From contig CM051517.1 of the NCBI GenBank assembly GCA_028015205.1, positions 61,689,455 to 61,753,454 of the forward strand: DNA of 64,000 nt, given 5' to 3'. This document shows, one piece after another, positions 36,901 through 51,900 of the stretch (within the stretch, counting starts at the first letter, position 1; every line of letters begins with the position of its first letter). Below the pieces are notes generated by a model. The model was not told the origin of the DNA. It saw nothing but the letters and a program-made list of their open reading frames with translations, and ran no database searches. Both the position numbers and the translations under genes were made by a program. This DNA is from Mytilisepta virgata. Its lineage: Eukaryota > Mollusca > Bivalvia > Mytilida > Mytilidae.

Positions 36901-39900
36901 AGTGAAATATCACTTCTCTTTTCACTAGTGATTTATCAGATTTTCCTTCACCTAGAAATCCAGGTAAATCACAGCACTAGATGTAATCATTTTTCGTTAT
37001 AAAAACTAATGCTGTGGCAATATAAACTTATTCTAACATATGTTTTCTGTATTCAGTTATGCATAATTTTTACCCAAGAAACAAATGCAATGCTTCTGTA
37101 GGGAAATTTTTTTCTGATGTCAACTTGCAGTTAAAGATTCTAACAATTTGAAATTAAATGAAACTGTTGTTTACCTTCTATTTACATGTATTTTGTATGA
37201 TTTTTTAAAAAAATAGTCTTTGTTTTGACCATGCATATTTATGAAAATAAAGCCGAGTTTAAATTTGACACAACTGTCATTTTTTTGCAAAAATTAAGTA
37301 ATATGATTGTTCAGTGTTCTTTATAAAAACAAATGCTTAGGTAAACTTACTCTATTTCATTTTTAAGTTTTAAACCAAATTTTTATACATTGTAAAACTA
37401 AATTTGTCAGATCAATATAATTAGTGTAGCCCTTTTTCAGATACATGTACTATTTTAACTACATGTATTCAACTTTGCAAAATTGAACAAAAATGTACTT
37501 CACCCAAGAAGTTACAAATTTCTTACTAAAAGAGCACGTTAAACAGTAAGACTTTTAACATCTGATCATTCACCAAAGCATAAATTGGTAAATCTCAAAC
37601 AAGACAATTTACAATTTCAAGAACTTCACTGATTCTTTTTTTTTAAACATGACAGCACCAATTTCAATAATCACAAGAATAACATACATGTGATTCAAAA
37701 TTTTACCTCTGGAACATCAGTGTAATCAAACATTCTGAATACAATTCTTGGTAAAGGATAACTCATTTCATCGTTGTGTGAAGGGGGAATAATCTGTGGT
37801 AATGTGTGCTGAAGGGCTTCACAAAGGACACCATCAAATGCCAAATATGGTCTTGTTATTTGTTTCTCTACCCATTTATTGGCTCTGAGATTCTTTATCT
37901 GCGACCAAAGACAGTCCATATACTGAAAGCAGAGAAGCATTTTATGACAATATAAGAAATATAGATCTTTCTTCAGGTACGAGTGAGTTACGGAATTTCT
38001 CCATACGAAATAAGTCATTTTTTTATTTTCCCCTGCAGAAATTGAATCATGGGGAAGTGGTTAAATATATTATGTATTTTCATCACCGATTAAACACTTC
38101 AAGAATAGGAGAACACCTGTTTGTATTGTGTAAAATTACAGACGGAATATGAACATCAGGTTTTCTTCTTTTTTTTCAAAGCAGAGATTCTTTATTAGAA
38201 AAATCAAAAGAAAGAGAAAGATTTGGTATTTCAGAATTTTATAATTTTTTTGTTTACTCCAGATTCATTATACTTATATATGAGGCTTAACAAATGTGCT
38301 AAATGTTCTAATTTTAACACAATCTCATAATGAAATTTATAATAAATATTGTTTTATTACATATCTCTTTACTGGAATTTTTCTAAAATACTGCTGACAT
38401 ACCATAAAATAGTTTTAGACTCTAATTTTGATTGATTGCCCTCTTGTGGAATTTATAACATGCATATCAGGATCAGAACATTTTGATGAGTATGAATATG
38501 AACCCTGGACACACTGACCTGATTTTTAACGTGCTGGCTAACAAGGTAGCAGTTTAAAGGAAGACATGTCACCCCACCCAGACACATTATTGTGAAACTG
38601 AGCCTACCAATTTTTTTTCTTACTCCTAAAATTGCAGAATGGTTAATGAAAGGTTCAAATATCAATTTCAATGTCTTCTATTTAATCTCGCCTTGGATCG
38701 AACCCCAAATCTCCTCAATGGAAATAGCCTGCTATCAAAAGATGAATTTAAACTTTGAGAAATCGACCACAATGTACACTTGCTATGGTGTGGATGAAAT
38801 AATGTTTAAATGTCATGAAACTCTGATTTATCAATTATAACTTACCTCTTCCTGTGGGTGTGGATCATCTGCAGTCCATACTCTTAAAGTGGGAGCATGA
38901 ATTTTCTGTCGTTTACTGAAAAGCAACAAAACCATAAGAGACAAACATGAATTCAAATCACATGATCTGACAGGTGATTATCTGATTTATTTGGCTTTCA
39001 ATAGCAGAAACTGCTGATAAATCAATCTCAATGACAGCAATATATTGCCTCCCATATACCGTAAGTTAATTAACTTATGGCTATTTTCATGTTAACATAA
39101 CCAGTCATAAAACAGTCATTATAAAAAATGACCCTTTATTTTGAATGAGTTATATATATATGTATACTATCTGAACCCAACAAGCTAATACAAAGATTTA
39201 TATCAGTTGATACAATTTGATAAACTAGAACTGCCCTGAAAGGGACTAATACACAGTGCAGCAACATGTCTGTTTTGAAGCCTACACAAAGTTCAAATCA
39301 TCACATTTTTCAAACTAGAAAATCCTGACAATATGCACATCTCCATATAGTGATCTAACACTCCATTAAGTTTCATGAGAATTATGCAAGTAATGAAGAA
39401 GGAGTTGCAGACAACACATGGAACGAAGTTTTGTTAAAAATTGCCTAAGTCCAAACAGCCGTAACTTTTACATTTCTTGTCCAATCAAAAATTCCCGTCA
39501 ATATGCACATCTCCATATAGTGATCTAACACTCCATTAAGTTTCATGAGAATCATGCAAGTTATGTAGGAGGAGTTGCGGATAATGTTATTTCGGACAGA
39601 CAGACTTCGTTTGCCCGGGTTTTGCAGCGGGTATAATTACATGTCAAAATCCACCATCACACTTGTATAATAACTGAATTCAATGTAGGAAGTTTTAAAT
39701 TTAACCCAAAGTCAGATCTGTTTACCTTATTTAAGTGTCATGATAACTTTATCTCCTTAGCTGTTAGTTGTTTTTTATGTTTGTTTATTTAGTTGGGGTT
39801 TTACACCGTTTTCAGCAAATTTGGCCATTTTGCAGCAGCCAGGTTTTATTTGTGGAGCAAGCTGTCATCCCCGGAGAGAACCACTGACCTTTGGCAGGAA

Positions 39901-42900
39901 AATTGACAATCCTTGTCAATTAAGATCAGTCGAACACACCCCGCCACAGGTTAAATCGAACTCACAACCTCAGTGTTGACAGGCTAGTGATCATTAGTAG
40001 TCATGACGAACTACAATGGACCTAGACCACTCGGCCACCAAGGCCCCTATCGTTTTTTAGAAAACTACTCTGAAAGTTATCTGGCACTGCATGCCTGAAT
40101 TCATCACAAGTTTTATAATTATCAAAACAAAAATTTAAATATCAAATTAATATGCAAAACAACACTTCACATGTATTAAGCTTTAATTACCTGACATAAT
40201 TTTCAATGGACATAAGAAGTTTGTTAAACTCTTGTTCTTTTTTCTCCTGCAGTTCTTTCCCAACCTGAAATATTAATTAAAAGATTTATTCATAGTTTGA
40301 AATAAATCATTTTTAATTGTAATTTTATGAAAGTAAGTACAAATTGTGGTTCAATGACTGAAAAATTTCTTTGAGGACAGAGACCTATCATGCCTATCAA
40401 GCAAAAGCACAATATGTCACAGGGAAGGTGAGTAGGCATCACCTTAAACAAACATAACCATTTTAACTAACGGGCTTATTGTGTAGCTTGTCTTTGCAGT
40501 TAATCTATATGTCAGGGAGATATGTAATATTTATAGATTAATACACGACCTAATCCATATCGAACCGGGTATCATCCCGAGACTCCCATATTGGTCCGAG
40601 GTCTTTGATAAAATCACATTTTTTTAATCAAAGATTATTCTGTGAAAATTGTTTACATGCAGTGTCTCTGAATAAAATATGCAGTATCTCTGAACAAAAT
40701 AAAATTTTGTGTAAACTTCATTTTTCATCCACTACTAATAATGAAGTCAATTAAATTAACTGATAGATTATAATCCTGATCTGCCATATTTTTTTTTCTG
40801 GAATTTTCATTCTGTTTCTGTTAAAATCTTTGGCTAAATCGAATACAAGTCCCTATCTCATATATCTCATATATCTAGAAGACAGCAAGATTTTTCGCAC
40901 ACCGTCCCCTTGCCAAAGAGGAGGCTGATGAAAGAAATAGATCCACATAATAAATAATTAAATCTTCCCACTGGCCCCATACTTTTAATAGGTGTGGGTG
41001 AAAATTTATCAAATAACTTGAATTGGCCTAATCCACCTGAATATTTACATGACTAATCCACCTGAATATTTACATGACAACTCTGACATCAGTTTTGTGC
41101 CTTACAATGTTATTTTTATCTTAAAATATGTCAATTGTATTGCAACTGATCAATATACCATTTAGTGCTTTCCCCAGAAATTTGTGAAGGCATGGTAAAT
41201 TTCATATTTTGAGGGCACTCAATGTTTTAAAAAGATAATATTGGGGGCACCCCATCTTGACATGAGGGCAGTAAATTTATCAAAACCTGCAATAAACAGC
41301 CTTCATCCTAGTGTGATTGTGTAAAAGTGTCATAAAAGTGTGCCAACACAACAGGGGTACATGAATAAATGCAAATAAGTTTCAAAAAGATAAAATTAAA
41401 CTAAAAATTGAGAGTTAGAGTTGGCTACTTGGGGGCACATTGTAACATTGATGAGGGCAGCATGGTGCTTGGAGGCATGGTGCAGCACCATGCTAAATTG
41501 GTCTAGGGAAACCTCTAGTCATGGTTAGCCTTTCATGTAATTTTTTTAATTTTCATCAGACAGAATGTTACTATGAAAATTAAATTCTATGTTAACAAAA
41601 AACTTTAAAGGTGGTTACTCCATGTGATATTGTAATAACAGTTGCTTTGGTTGAGTTGCTTTGTTAGGTAAAATCAGAATTTCTAAAATGTCTTTTATTA
41701 CTACTACTGTACAGCTATATTTCAAACTTCAAAACAAAATATCTGTCTGACAGCAAAACTGATATGCTCTCATCACTGTCTGAAGCAGCCTGCCCCTTCC
41801 ATCACAAAACTTATAACAGGAATTTTTCTGTTGGAAACTCCAGTTAATAATCATCAATCATAGAAATCAAACGGCATTAGTTCAGCTAATTTTAACATAT
41901 TTACGGAATTGGTGTTCCACAGAAATATTGTAATTCTAATTACATGTAGTTGAATAATTTTGTAACACCTGTTAAATACATACCCATGGTAGTGATGCCA
42001 TCACTGCATATATATACCAATCTGACCTCACCTACAGAAAATAAAGTTCTCTAAAATGTTAGTGTTTTTTTTTTTACAAATGAAAAAACCAGTGCGTCAA
42101 ATCCAAAATAGTTTATGGCTTTCTGAATTTATCAAATTTTTCCAACAGGCAAAAAATATATTTGGAGGTATTGTCAATGTGTTAAGATTCATTCAACGTG
42201 ACAATGCTCTAAAAATTTATAACCATTTGTTCTGTTCATATAGAATGTGAAAGTCTGATGAATCTAAACAGCCACATCAAATGAGAACTTGTGAGCTCAT
42301 TTCCTATCTTAATTCCTTTAGTAAATCAATATAGGAAATGTAGACATGAATTGAATGTAGAAACATGTTAAAGATTATCTGGTTACCTGTGGTATATTGT
42401 CTTCTAGGGAAACCTCTATAAAATTATCAAACATTGCCAACAGGGAACCAGCAACAATCACATGACAATTAACAAGATCTGACACAAACTGTACCTGAAA
42501 AGACAAAAAATTTACAAAAGCAAAAGAAAAGGAAATCACTGAGGAAATGTACAACAACAATTACAAGAAACTTATCAATTTCTTTCAATACGATATGTTT
42601 TTATTCACGATATAAAAAAAAATTGAATAACTACTGTAACTTTATTATCTTTTCTTGTGAAATCGTTTCAAAATAAGGCAGCAAAAATATTTCTAAAGCT
42701 TTTTTATTTTATAAATTAAAGCCACAGGTTAATATCATAACTTACAATTAACAAAGCATTGTCAAATTCTGCTGTCTTCAATGCCTCTTTCAAATGTCTG
42801 ACCAATAACTCTGTGAACTAAAAAATAAAATCCAAGTTCTTAAAATGATATTGATATACATTTTCAAAAAGCAAAACATCCTTCAAAATTTTTCAAAACT

Positions 42901-45900
42901 TGAACATGCAAAATCTGTAGAAACTGCAAATTCATAAATTAACAGCTGTCCAATTATTATTACAAGCCTTTGACAACCGACAAGACTGGTATTCCGAATA
43001 ACGCAATAAGGGTGTATTTAAGATCTTACATACGTAATTGCCATGTCAATCCTGTTTTTTTCACATTTATAAATTTATTAATTATCAAAATATTTTGTTG
43101 TTTCGTTCCAGTATCAAAACCATCCAGTTACAAATGTTATTTTCAGAAGATAAACAAAATATTTACAATTTTTTACATGAATTTACTGAGGTACAATGTA
43201 TTAATTCAAATCTCTGACAACAGAAAAGAATGAAATATTACTTAATTTTTATGTATATAAATTAGTCTCTGATAATGCTATGTCCATTTCATCAAATGTT
43301 TAAGCATGTGTTTCCTTCAGATATGCAACTCTTTTTTTTAATGTATTACTCTATTTTATTGAACTTATCAGACAAGCCATTCAATGTGCATAAGAATGTT
43401 CGATTTCATTTTGGGTATGTTCAGGACAACTCTCATTATAAACATTATTTAACTGTATTCAGTAATGGCAGTTTTATACAAAATATAAGAGGAGGGTTTT
43501 TTGTGTTATAATTAAATTTTAAGCTATTTAATAAGTTCCATTTATATAAATATTTTTGTACATTGTGTTTAAAAAAAAACAGTTGTGTGAAAACTCTCAA
43601 TATCAACACAAATGTAGAGATACAGCAGCTATATGTACATGTATATATGTTTATAATGGGATATATATAAGTCAATGAAATTGATTAGGTTACTGAACAC
43701 CCTTAATGAGTGACTCTCCTGTGATTTTTCCCGGGTGAAAAAAATCAAGTAACACATTTTATCATATTTTCAACATGCTCTCTGTTTCATCCTTTTTTTT
43801 CATAAATGCTTTGTTTTGTTCTGAAATTCTATATTATTTCCTGTTACATTTTTGTACAACCAAACAAAAAATGTCAATTGTTACGGCCGAAATCACCTTT
43901 AAATTGTAGCCAACAAAAGACACAAATCAATAATAAAATTTAACAAGATTTATTATATACAAGTTTACAAAATAATATTACACAAAATAAAATGTCAACT
44001 TAACTGTTCAAAATCCTGTTTTTTCTTGATCCGGAATTCTGTTCACTGTTGCCTGAATCCAAACGGAATATTATATCCAATCAGTCACAATCTAGTATGA
44101 TGCAACGCAAATAAAAGTATGTCAATGATGATGTGTGAAACGTAAATAAATCCAACAGCTGAGAACACAAGAATATCAGGTCCAACAAAAAATGTTCTGC
44201 AAGTTTAACTTTCGTGTCCATATATATACTGTAGAACGGAAACTTCTGGAATACGGTAGAAGTTCGAATCACACCATAATTATTACGTAAGTCAAATAGA
44301 AAGTTCTAGTTATTCCATCAGTATCCATTATTGTTCCAGTGATTTCTAAACTGCGCAGTTATAACATTATTTGGTAAACAACTATAAATATTATGTAAAC
44401 ATATTATACATGTTATAAGGCTACGCAAAACAAATTAGGCCAAGATAAATAAATATAATAATTACAATATCATAACACCTCCCCCCTTAAAAGAAGTTTG
44501 AGTGTAACGAGAACTTCATGAACAATATATACAAAAATATATAGTATATATACAATGTTTTAATAAGATCTAGATAAAGCATCTGCTATTACATTATCTT
44601 TACCTTTAATATGTTTTACAATAATATCATATTCCTGTAACAATAAACTCCACCTAGTCAACCTCTGGTTCTTGTTTCTCATTTTATGTATGAAGGTGAG
44701 AGGATTATGATCAGTATAAACCAGAATAGGATGCATAGTTGGATTTAAATATACATCAAAATGTTGAAGTGCAGACAACAGTGCAAAACATTCTTTTTCA
44801 ATAGTGGAATAATTTTTCTGATGTTTATCTAATTTCTTGGAAAAATATGATATAGGTTTCTCAACATTATCATCTGTTTTTTGATATAAAACTGCTCCAA
44901 CTCCTACATCACTTGCATCAACGGCAAGTTTGAATTGCTTTTTAAAGTCTGGAGTGATAAGAACGGGACTGTTAATTAAAAGTGATTTGCTTTTTTCAAA
45001 AGAGTTTTGACAATTATCACTCCAGATGAATTTAGAATCTTTTCGTAAAAGATGAGTCAATGGTTGAACAACAGTAGCAAAATTTGAACAAAATTTTCTG
45101 TAAAATCCAATCATGCCTAAATATCTCATAAGTTGTTTTTTATTTGTAGGAGGAGGAAAATTGGTAATTGCATCCACTTTAGCCATAATGGGTTTCACTT
45201 GACCTTGGCCAACTGTGTGCCCTAAATAATCAACAGTGGCCTTACAAAATTCACTTTTAGCAAGATTAACAGTCAAATTTGATTGTGACAATCTATCAAA
45301 AGTATCATATAAATGTGTTAAATGCTCTTCCCAGCTATCACTACATACAATAAGATCATCAATATAAGCATAACAACAGTCTAAATCTTTTATAACATTA
45401 TTGATCATTCTTTGAAATGTAGCTGGAGCATTTTTCATACCAAACGGCATGACAGTATATTGAAATAAGCCGTCTGGTGTGACAAAAGCTGATATTTCAC
45501 GAGCTCTCGGTGTCAGGGGGACCTGCCAGTAACCTTTTAATAAATCAAATTTGCTTACGAATTTTGATTGTCCAATGTTATCAATGCAATCCTCTATCCT
45601 TGGAATCGGATAGGAGTCAGATTTTGAAACTGAGTTGACTTTTCTGAAGTCAGTAACGAAACGAAAGGTTTTATCTGGTTTGGGCACAAGAAGACAAGGA
45701 GAGCTCCATTCACTGTTACTCGGCTCAATAATATCATTGTCAAGCATATATCTAATTTCTTGTCTCATAACATCAAGTTTAAGTGGATTGAGCCGGTAAG
45801 GATGTTGCTTAATTGGAGAAGCATCGCCTACATCAACATCATGACAAACAGCAGTGGTTTTGTTTGGCACATCTGGAAAAAGATTTTTAAAAGAAAATAC

Positions 45901-48900
45901 CAAAGTTTTCAATTTTTGTCTGCGATCGAAAGACAGATGTGCAAGTTTTGAGTCTAAATTTGACAAAATTTCTGAATTTTTCAATCTAACAGTTTGTTCC
46001 ATAGTCTTCGAATCAAAAGATGGTTCAATTATATCTGGTTTGTCATGATCGTTCTCTGATTTAACCATGGCTAAAGTGGCAACTGGTTTACTCTCACCTT
46101 CATTAGTATGCTCAAAATATGGTTTTAACATATTAATGTGACACACTCTATTTTGTTTACGCCGACCTGGAGTTTTTACAATATAATTCAAATCATTGAT
46201 TTTACTGTCAATTGTATAAGGACCACAGTATTTAGCCTGTAAAGGATGCCCAGGGACTGGCAAAAATACAAGTACCTTATCACCAGGCTCAAAAACTCTG
46301 TCCCTGGCATCTTTATCATACCATATTTTCATCTTATTCTGTACAGTTTTTAAGTTTTTCTGAGCAATTTGACAAGCAGTATACAATTTTTCTTTAAATC
46401 TAGATACATAGTCTAGAAGATTCAAGTCAGTGTGTTCAGTAAGCCATTTTTCCTTAATCAATTTCAAAGGTCCCCTTACAGTATGACCAAACACTAACTC
46501 AAAGGGGCTAAAACCAAGGGATTCTTGAACAGCCTCTCGGACCGCAAAAAGTAGAAAGTGAACACCATCATCCCAGTCCCTGTCAAATTGAAGACAAAAA
46601 GTTCTAATCATGTTTTTCAATGTTTGATGAAAACGTTCTAAGGCACCTTGAGATTCTGGATGATAAGCACTTGATCTACACTGAGCAATCCCTAACTGGT
46701 AAACGACCTGCTGAAATAAACCTGACATAAAATTTGAACCCTGGTCGGACTGTATAGACTTAGGAAGTCCTACTAATGTGAAAAATTTGATAAGAGCTTT
46801 GACAATAGTTGGTGTCTTGATATTCCTTAAGGGAATAGCCTCAGGAAAGCGAGTGGATGTACACATGATCGTCAGTAAATAAGCATTTCCTGTCTTGGTC
46901 TTTGGTAAAGGTCCAACGCAATCAATAAGTACTCGGCTGAAAGGTTCTTCAAAGGCTGGAATTGGCAGAAGTGGTGCTGGTGGTATTTTCTGGTTAGGCT
47001 TGCCAACAACCTGGCATATATGGCATGATTTGCAGTATTCTGTGACATCATTTCTTAGTCTGGGCCAGTAGAAATGTTGCAAGATCTTAAGGCAAGTCTT
47101 CCTTATACCTAAATGTCCAGCCAAGGGGGTGTCATGGGCAAGACCAATAATTTCTTGCCCATAGACTTTAGGCACCACCACTTGGTATACCACTCTCCAT
47201 TCCTCTTCTGGGATAGCATCAGGGGGCCTCCATTTCCTCATCAAAATGCCGTCTTGATGGTAGTAACATTCGGCCACTTTGTCTGCTTCTTCTTGGGGTA
47301 GAGCCCTCTTGCCGAGCTGAAGAACCTCAGGGTCTTTATTCTGTTCTTCCCTAAATGTTCTTTTGTCTAATGAATGGCTATTCACGTCTGGCCATGGCAT
47401 AATTACATGCTTGTTAGTACCAGGTGATCTTATTATGGCCTTTTCTGAAGTACCGGGACCTTCAATGTCGGCAAAGAAAGAGTCAGAAAGGTCCATATAA
47501 TCATACTGGCCTTCTTGTAGATCCTCATCTTGTTGTTTTCTTGCCATTGCCCTAGTAACAACACAAGCTGGATACAGTTCAGCATCATCTTCAGGTGATT
47601 TAACATCCACCACCGGTTCACTTGTAACAATTGGTTCAGCAACCACTTTGTTCCTAGCTAGATCATTACCTAGCAATAATGAAACACCCTCAACAGGGAG
47701 AGTAGGACGAACACCCACAACAACTGGTCCAGTAATTAAATCTGACTTCAAATAAATATGATGGAGGGGAACATCTATACAACCTAACTCCACACCTCGT
47801 AACAAAACGGAGGCACCAACGGACGTCTCCTTGGACAAAGGCAACACACCTTCTAACAACAAAGACTGAGAAGCTCCAGTGTCCCGTAAAATCTTAATAG
47901 GCTGAGGAGTAGTATTATCAACAATAGAAACAAACCCATCAGACATAAAGGGCTTATAATCCTCCATGTAATCACAAAAACTGGACTTAAAAGCCTGACT
48001 CGCAGGACATTCCAACTTATTGGTAACAACGGGTGTCGTACAAGCACTGGACTTGGGCTTATGATCTCTTTCATTCTTCTTCTGGAGTCTAAAACAATCA
48101 GCCATCAGGTGACCATTTTTCTTACAATAAGCACAAGTTAGTGACTTCTTCTCAAAAGTATCAAATTTTGGACCAGACATATTATAACTAGACGGACTCT
48201 TATTCTGTGCAACAGGCTTAATATCAGTACGCTCAGTGCTTTGATTTTTGTAATTTCCGCTTGAAGTATTAAAATTTTGACCTTTGAAACTCCTTTTATG
48301 TGAAATGGTATAATTATCGGAAACAACAGCTGCATCTTGCAATGTCTCAACAGTTTTGTCATCTAAATGTGTTTTTAAGTCTAAATTAACACACTGCTTG
48401 AACTCTTCTAATAACATTAATTGTCTTAATTTATCAAAATTTTTATCTATTTTCTTTGACGTAAGCCATTTATCAAATAAATCTTCTTTTTCCCTAGCAA
48501 ATTCAACATAGGTTTGTGTTTCAAACTTTTTATAAGACCTAAATTTCTGTCTATATGCTTCTGGCACTAGCTCATAAGCTTTCAAAACTTCCTGTTTAAC
48601 AGTGTCATAATCAGAACTTTTTTCTGAAGAGAGTGCTGAGTAAATTTCAGCGGCCTTGCCCACAAAAACACTTTGCAGCATTGTAGTCCAATAAGGCTTT
48701 GGCCATTTCAAATTTTGAGCAATTTTCTCAAATTGTGGAAAAAATTTATCAACAGTTTTTTCACAAAATTTCGGAACCAAACGGATATTTTTTGCTGCCT
48801 CAAAATGTTCTGATTTTGACTTAGTGTTGCTTTCTACTTTAGCCATTTCTATTTTTATTTTCTCCATCTCTAACCTTTCCTTCATTTCAAGTTCTGCCTG

Positions 48901-51900
48901 TAATTGTTTTTCTTCTTTTTCTAATTGTTTTAATTTAACTTCGTTTTCCAATTGTTTTAATTTAAATTCATCTTCTTTTTCTAATTGTTTTAATTTAAGT
49001 TCATGTTCTAATTCAAGCTGTTTTAATTTGAAAGCATCAACTTTTTCGACCTTGAGGTCAAGAGCCTCTTCACCAAAAATTTCTAAATCAACTAAATTGT
49101 CTATTACCAAATTTTTTATAATTTGTTTTCTCATAGATGTTCTAAAATCTATTTTTAAATGTTTAGCAAGCAACACTAATTCTTCTTTCTTTAATTTATC
49201 AAACCCTTCCAGGTCTGGCGTTTTCAAAAATTTACCAGCATCAAATTCCATTTTGTAGAATTTTGTTGGCTAATTCTAATAAAAATACTGAAAAAAATTT
49301 AATAAGATATTAACGTTCTCCCGAGACGAGCCCCCAATTTCTGTTACGGCCGAAATCACCTTTAAATTGTAGCCAACAAAAGACACAAATCAATAATAAA
49401 ATTTAACAAGATTTATTATATACAAGTTTACAAAATAATATTACACAAAATAAAATGTCAACTTAACTGTTCAAAATCCTGTTTTTTCTTGATCCGGAAT
49501 TCTGTTCACTGTTGCCTGAATCCAAACGGAATATTATATCCAATCAGTCACAATCTAGTATGATGCAACGCAAATAAAAGTATGTCAATGATGATGTGTG
49601 AAACGTAAATAAATCCAACAGCTGAGAACACAAGAATATCAGGTCCAACAAAAAATGTTCTGCAAGTTTAACTTTCGTGTCCATATATATACTGTAGAAC
49701 GGAAACTTCTGGAATACGGTAGAAGTTCGAATCACACCATAATTATTACGTAAGTCAAATAGAAAGTTCTAGTTATTCCATCAGTATCCATTATTGTTCC
49801 AGTGATTTCTAAACTGCGCAGTTATAACATTATTTGGTAAACAACTATAAATATTATGTAAACATATTATACATGTTATAAGGCTACGCAAAACAAATTA
49901 GGCCAAGATAAATAAATATAATAATTACAATATCATAACACAATACAAAATACAAACCTCGCCGCCACAATTATAATTTTTAGCATTCAATAGTCCAGCC
50001 AGAGTAGTATATACTGCCATTTTCTCTGGTAACGATGTTACACTGAAAAAACACAAATACCATTACACATGTACCTTCAGATTTTCTCTGTAAGAATTTA
50101 TAATGAGAAACAATTCCCTGTTTCCTTTAAGTTAGATGCCATTCTACTTATAATACATGTATCTATTTTACAAGAACACCACATATTGTTCATGTTGTTT
50201 GACTTCTGTTTATGAATATAAGACATAAAATGAGTGGTTTCCATAATAGTAGATTTTCTAATTTTTTTTCTGTAAAATGACTTATGATTATTTTTTACAT
50301 TACCATTCCACCAAAATTTTAAGGATTTTTGTTTTATAATTCTGTAAATCTGCTTCCAATACACTGGCTAATCCTTCAAGGTTACTCTCCAAAGAGGATG
50401 TACTCTAAAAAATATTAAAAAATTGACATTCTTTTTATCTTGAGGCTGTTTTATGTAATATTTAAGGCTGAATAAAAAAAAATTGTTTGTTTCCACTTTG
50501 CGACTGACCCGCTCAAATCATCAGGACTGAAAAAATTTACAGCCTCAGTGCTCCTTGAATTTTTTTTAACCATTTTCTGTTTCCAGAAAATATTTTGTGT
50601 CCCATTCCAATTAAAAGTCAATTTGTAATAAAGAAATATTTGAAAACATATTCAAGCCTTCTGTTTTCATTGTAGCTTTTTATATATTTTTAAATTTACT
50701 TGTATATCGAAATAGTAGAATCGGTAAATATCTATTATGGGTTAGCCAAAGCAGTGTTTTACCACTGTAGAGAAATGAACCTAAACGCAAAACTAAACCA
50801 AAGTCACTGAAGCATGAAATGTAGGTCATGCGACCCAAGTGCACTGAACTATACTAGAATACTGTAGTGGTGAAATATCATTGATATATTACTATAGGTT
50901 ACAGAAAAATGAACCTAAATGCAAAACTTAACCAAAGTCACTGAAGCATGAAATGTAGGTCATAGCGACCCGAGTGTTGCTGAACTGCATTGTACTATAC
51001 AAGAGGACTGTAGTGGTGAAATATCACTGGTATATTACTACAGGTTTCTGAGAAATGGAGCTAAACGTAAAACTTAACCGAATCAGGACTTATGTACAGA
51101 CAAGGGAAAATCTATATGCCCCAGCCACATTCGTGGCAGGGCATAAAAACTTATTTCATCTAATATTCTTGTTGTTAATACAATACATGTACCTGTTTCC
51201 ACTGGTTTTCATAATAAATGAAGATTGCTAAATAAGAATGGATTTTGAAAATGTGATTTAGGAGGATACTTGTATGTTTTTTTTCCACTGACAACAATCT
51301 GCAAACAATATTTCAGATGAGACATTGTTTTCACTACATCAATATTTACTTAGTTCTACCATAGTAATGTTGAACCTAAAATATTTTTAACATACTCAAG
51401 AGAACAATCTAGAAGTAAAATGTTACCTTTTCTCCAACTCTTGTTATAAGTGATTCAAGTCTGTCCTCAATATCCACATTCTCTGACACTCTTCTTCTCT
51501 TTCTTGATGAAGGATGTCCTAGAAGAAGAAAAAATGATTATTTTTAAATAATACAGTTTTCAAATTAATACCACATTTTACAATTTGAAAGTATGGTTGT
51601 TATCACTACATTCAACCACAATGTCAAAAGGAAAAGGGAAACTTCTATGCTGTCTCATAACAGTGAATTTCAGAATTTTTAAGAATTAATCAAAGATCAC
51701 CAGAAAAAGTACAAGGGTGGAAGAATAAAGCACAGGACAATCAAACTCATTTTGTCTTTATGTAAACTTGAACAAAGACTGAAAGAAGGAAAGATTTTAA
51801 AATTAAAACAATTAAGAATCACTATGTAAACATATTTTCATGAGTATTCAGCTGACTGAGCTGTCTTGAAGACTATTTTTTTTATCAGTAAAGTTGCCAC

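Larger units (their letters stand above)
43879..49940 (-). mobile_element. Intact Ty3/Gypsy-type LTR retrotransposon with integrase before RT (Gmr1-like), in NCBP1 intron 4
   Basis: 6062 bp with 599-bp LTRs at 43879-44477 (3') and 49342-49940 (5'). They have the same length and read as identical, with TG..CA ends and CAAT outside both (43875-43878, 49941-49944). Minus-strand features: a candidate primer site just inside the 5' LTR (49319-49336, TGGGGGCTCGTC, resembling a tRNA-Pro match), one gag-pol frame (44560-49251), and a polypurine tract (44478-44492) before the 3' LTR. The domain order Gag, protease, integrase, RT, RNase H is the copia-like order known in Ty3/Gypsy elements of the Gmr1 group. 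The identical LTRs and open frame argue for very recent insertion. It runs in the same direction as NCBP1. Confidence 0.95.

Noticed and set aside
44081..44272. 63-codon frame present in both LTRs
   Set aside because: Present twice only because the LTRs are copies; no protein features.
48824..49258. 144-codon plus-strand frame
   Set aside because: Antisense to the repetitive coiled-coil region of Gag; Ser/Asn/Phe-rich shadow.
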